From assembly GCA_000209465.1 (NCBI GenBank), contig GL890584.1:62001-126000 (forward strand): a stretch of 64,000 nt of DNA, in the 5' to 3' direction. Of the stretch, positions 62,917 through 64,000 are shown in pieces. Position numbers and translations under genes: made by a program. The notes below the pieces were generated by a model. That model saw only the letters and a list, made by a program, of their open reading frames with translations. It searched no databases and was not told the DNA's origin. Within the stretch, counting starts at the first letter, position 1. Every line of letters begins with the position of its first letter. Source of the stretch: Lachnospiraceae oral taxon 107 str. F0167. GTDB taxonomy: Bacteria; Bacillota; Clostridia; Lachnospirales; Lachnospiraceae.

Positions 62917-64000
62917 TTATTTTATCCATGCGCCGTCAAATCCGATTTTATATTCACCTACTTTTGTACTATATGCCATACTACCTTTTATATGACCTTT
63001 TTCAGTATTTTCATACATATAATACCATTTATCATTTATAAGTTTCCAACCGGTTGCCATATATCCCTGTTCATCAAAATAGTACCAGTTTTTTATACCG
63101 TTATAATCTATCTGTTTCCATGTTGATTTAGGATATGTTCCGTTTGGTTCCTTATACCACCATCCCTTTGCATCATTTATCCATGTGCCTGCAAGCGGTT
63201 TGTTATTGTTTTTTGCGCTTTTATCCTTTTTTGAATCTCTACCTGAACCTCTTCCTGAGCCTCCGCCTGAATTTCTTCCTTTTCTTCTTCCGCCTCCACT
63301 ATTGTCGGGCTTTTTAGGTACAGAAGGTGTAGCTTTGCCATGCGCTTTATTATCTTCTGAACCTGATTTGCCCGGCGTTAATATATCTGAAGGCTTTTTC
63401 TTTTCAGGCTGCTGCGGTATCTGAGGTTGTTTTTCAGGTGTTTGCGGTTTATTAGGCTTTTTTTCCGGAGTTTGATTTTGCTGCGGTTTATTTGGTTGTT
63501 TGTCCGGTGTTTGTGGTTGCTGTGGCTGCTGTGGTTGCTGCTGTGTTCCCGGTGTCTGCGGTTGTTGCTGTGTTCCCGGTATCTGTGGTTGTGGCTGCTG
63601 CTGTGTTCCCGGTGTCTGCGGTTGCTGTGGCTGCTGCTGTGTTCCCGGTGTCTGCGGTTGCTGTGGCTGCTGCTGTGTTCCCGGTGTCTGCGGTTGCTGT
63701 GGATTTGATTGTGCCGCTTTGACCTTTAGTACACCTCTTAATGCTGTACTTGCAGGCATATAATTATTTGTATAATTTATAGCTGCAGAAGTTGATATAT
63801 TAAACTCTCCAACGGATGTTCCATCCGTCCCCCATGTAAATGAAGGCATCTGCATAATCGCATCTTCTCTGTTATCCCCATTTGCAAGATTGCTTACATT
63901 ATAGTCTGAAAAATCATTTGGCAATGCTTCATTTACATTTATTTCCTTATCTGCCACTTCGACAGTTACAGATCTTTTATTTATAGTGAATTTCCCAAGA
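62917..64000 (-). CDS. Repeat-rich cell-wall-binding surface protein (N-terminus beyond window)
   Basis: The reading frame stays open through position 64000, so this is the C-terminal part (at least 360 residues) of a larger protein; a GTG at 63957 is inside the frame, not the true start. The visible N-terminal part (INKRSVTVEVADKEINVNEALP...) looks like an MBG/Ig-like beta domain. It is followed by a Pro/Gln repeat (PQTPGTQQQPQQ units), a Pro/Lys region, and a Gly/Ser/Arg linker (SGGGSGRGSGRDSKK). The C-terminus has aromatic cell-wall-binding repeats (WINDAKGWWYKEPNG, NWYYFDEQGYMATGW, KWYYMYENTEKG). It is presumably secreted and held on the wall. Confidence 0.85.
   Translation of the reverse strand, partial: LGKFTINKRSVTVEVADKEINVNEALPNDFSDYNVSNLANGDNREDAIMQMPSFTWGTDGTSVGEFNISTSAAINYTNNYMPASTALRGVLKVKAAQSNPQQPQTPGTQQQPQQPQTPGTQQQPQQPQTPGTQQQPQPQIPGTQQQPQTPGTQQQPQQPQQPQTPDKQPNKPQQNQTPEKKPNKPQTPEKQPQIPQQPEKKKPSDILTPGKSGSEDNKAHGKATPSVPKKPDNSGGGRRKGRNSGGGSGRGSGRDSKKDKSAKNNNKPLAGTWINDAKGWWYKEPNGTYPKSTWKQIDYNGIKNWYYFDEQGYMATGWKLINDKWYYMYENTEKGHIKGSMAYSTKVGEYKIGFDGAWIK
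63544..63700 (-). repeat. In-frame tandem Pro/Gln repeat
   Basis: The motif TGTTCCCGG (encoding PGTQ on the minus strand) recurs at about 63544, 63571, 63604, 63640 and 63676, with periods of 27, 33, 36 and 36 bp, all multiples of three. The near identity of the last copies suggests recent expansion and likely strain-to-strain length variation. Confidence 0.85.

Noticed and set aside
63427-63763. Three plus-strand frames with Cys, Val or Leu-rich repeats
   Set aside because: They are antisense images of the Pro/Gln repeat in the surface protein gene. The periodicity in all frames comes from the DNA repeat.
1-64000. CRISPR arrays, tRNA, rRNA, insertion sequences or prophage
   Set aside because: No regularly spaced direct repeats with unique spacers, cloverleaf-like sequence, transposase or phage structural gene was seen.

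Overview
The window is a low-GC chromosomal segment from a Gram-positive anaerobe of the class Clostridia, most likely a member of the Lachnospiraceae. The evidence is a 2[4Fe-4S] ferredoxin, SpoVG, a GlgC/GlgD pair, class III glutamine synthetase, a U32 protein beside ruvBA, cell-wall-binding repeat proteins and a CpsBCD-type polysaccharide locus. No rRNA, tRNA, CRISPR array, transposase or phage module was found. The genus cannot be fixed from the sequence alone.

Positions 11-31,700 are mostly housekeeping. They hold ruvA-ruvB-U32-Nudix and a ThyX-like protein in one leftward operon, a YprB-like nuclease, a cold-shock gene, hslO with a methyltransferase, ferredoxin, the leftward gdpP-like/rplI/dnaB operon, and glgC-glgD-spoVG. 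These are followed by asnS, a YhaO/YhaN-like nuclease/ATPase pair with LrgA/LrgB-like membrane proteins, a glnS-MocR-DUF1858 run, cysK, argG, and leuCD divergent from a LysR regulator. Positions 31,700-40,200 carry a HAD phosphatase with glnN, a redox protein with a TDT transporter, a FAD protein, a penicillin-binding carboxypeptidase and a PAP2-type membrane phosphatase.

Positions 40,234-64,000 are the surface and accessory part. A roughly 16-kb leftward Wzx/Wzy-type polysaccharide cluster (61,059 to 45,083) contains in order the CpsB phosphatase, CpsC, CpsD kinase, an LCP ligase, a small secreted protein, a 4,6-dehydratase and a DegT aminotransferase. It continues with a fused initiating phosphosugar transferase/GT2, two more GT2 enzymes, a Wzy polymerase, a TupA-like ATP-grasp enzyme, a Wzx flippase and UDP-glucose dehydrogenase. 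The gene set predicts an amino-sugar at the initiating position and glucuronate in the repeat, so possibly a zwitterionic polymer. Two large repeat-rich cell-wall-binding proteins flank the cluster: 40,234-44,715 in full, and 62,917 running off the right end. An orphan OmpR-family response regulator and a thioredoxin lipoprotein lie between the cluster and the right-hand surface protein.

The observations most worth following are these. (1) The wzx start is out of frame by one base at an A6T8 homopolymer, a candidate phase-variation switch for capsule export. (2) The 1,493-residue surface protein has a structured leader of about 180 nt in which two hairpins share complementary arms. (3) The same protein combines wall-binding repeats, an 11-residue Asn-rich repeat and haemoprotein-receptor-like (DUF1533/HID) repeats. 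(4) The initiating sugar transferase is fused to a second glycosyltransferase. (5) Paired iron-box-like sequences precede the ferredoxin gene.
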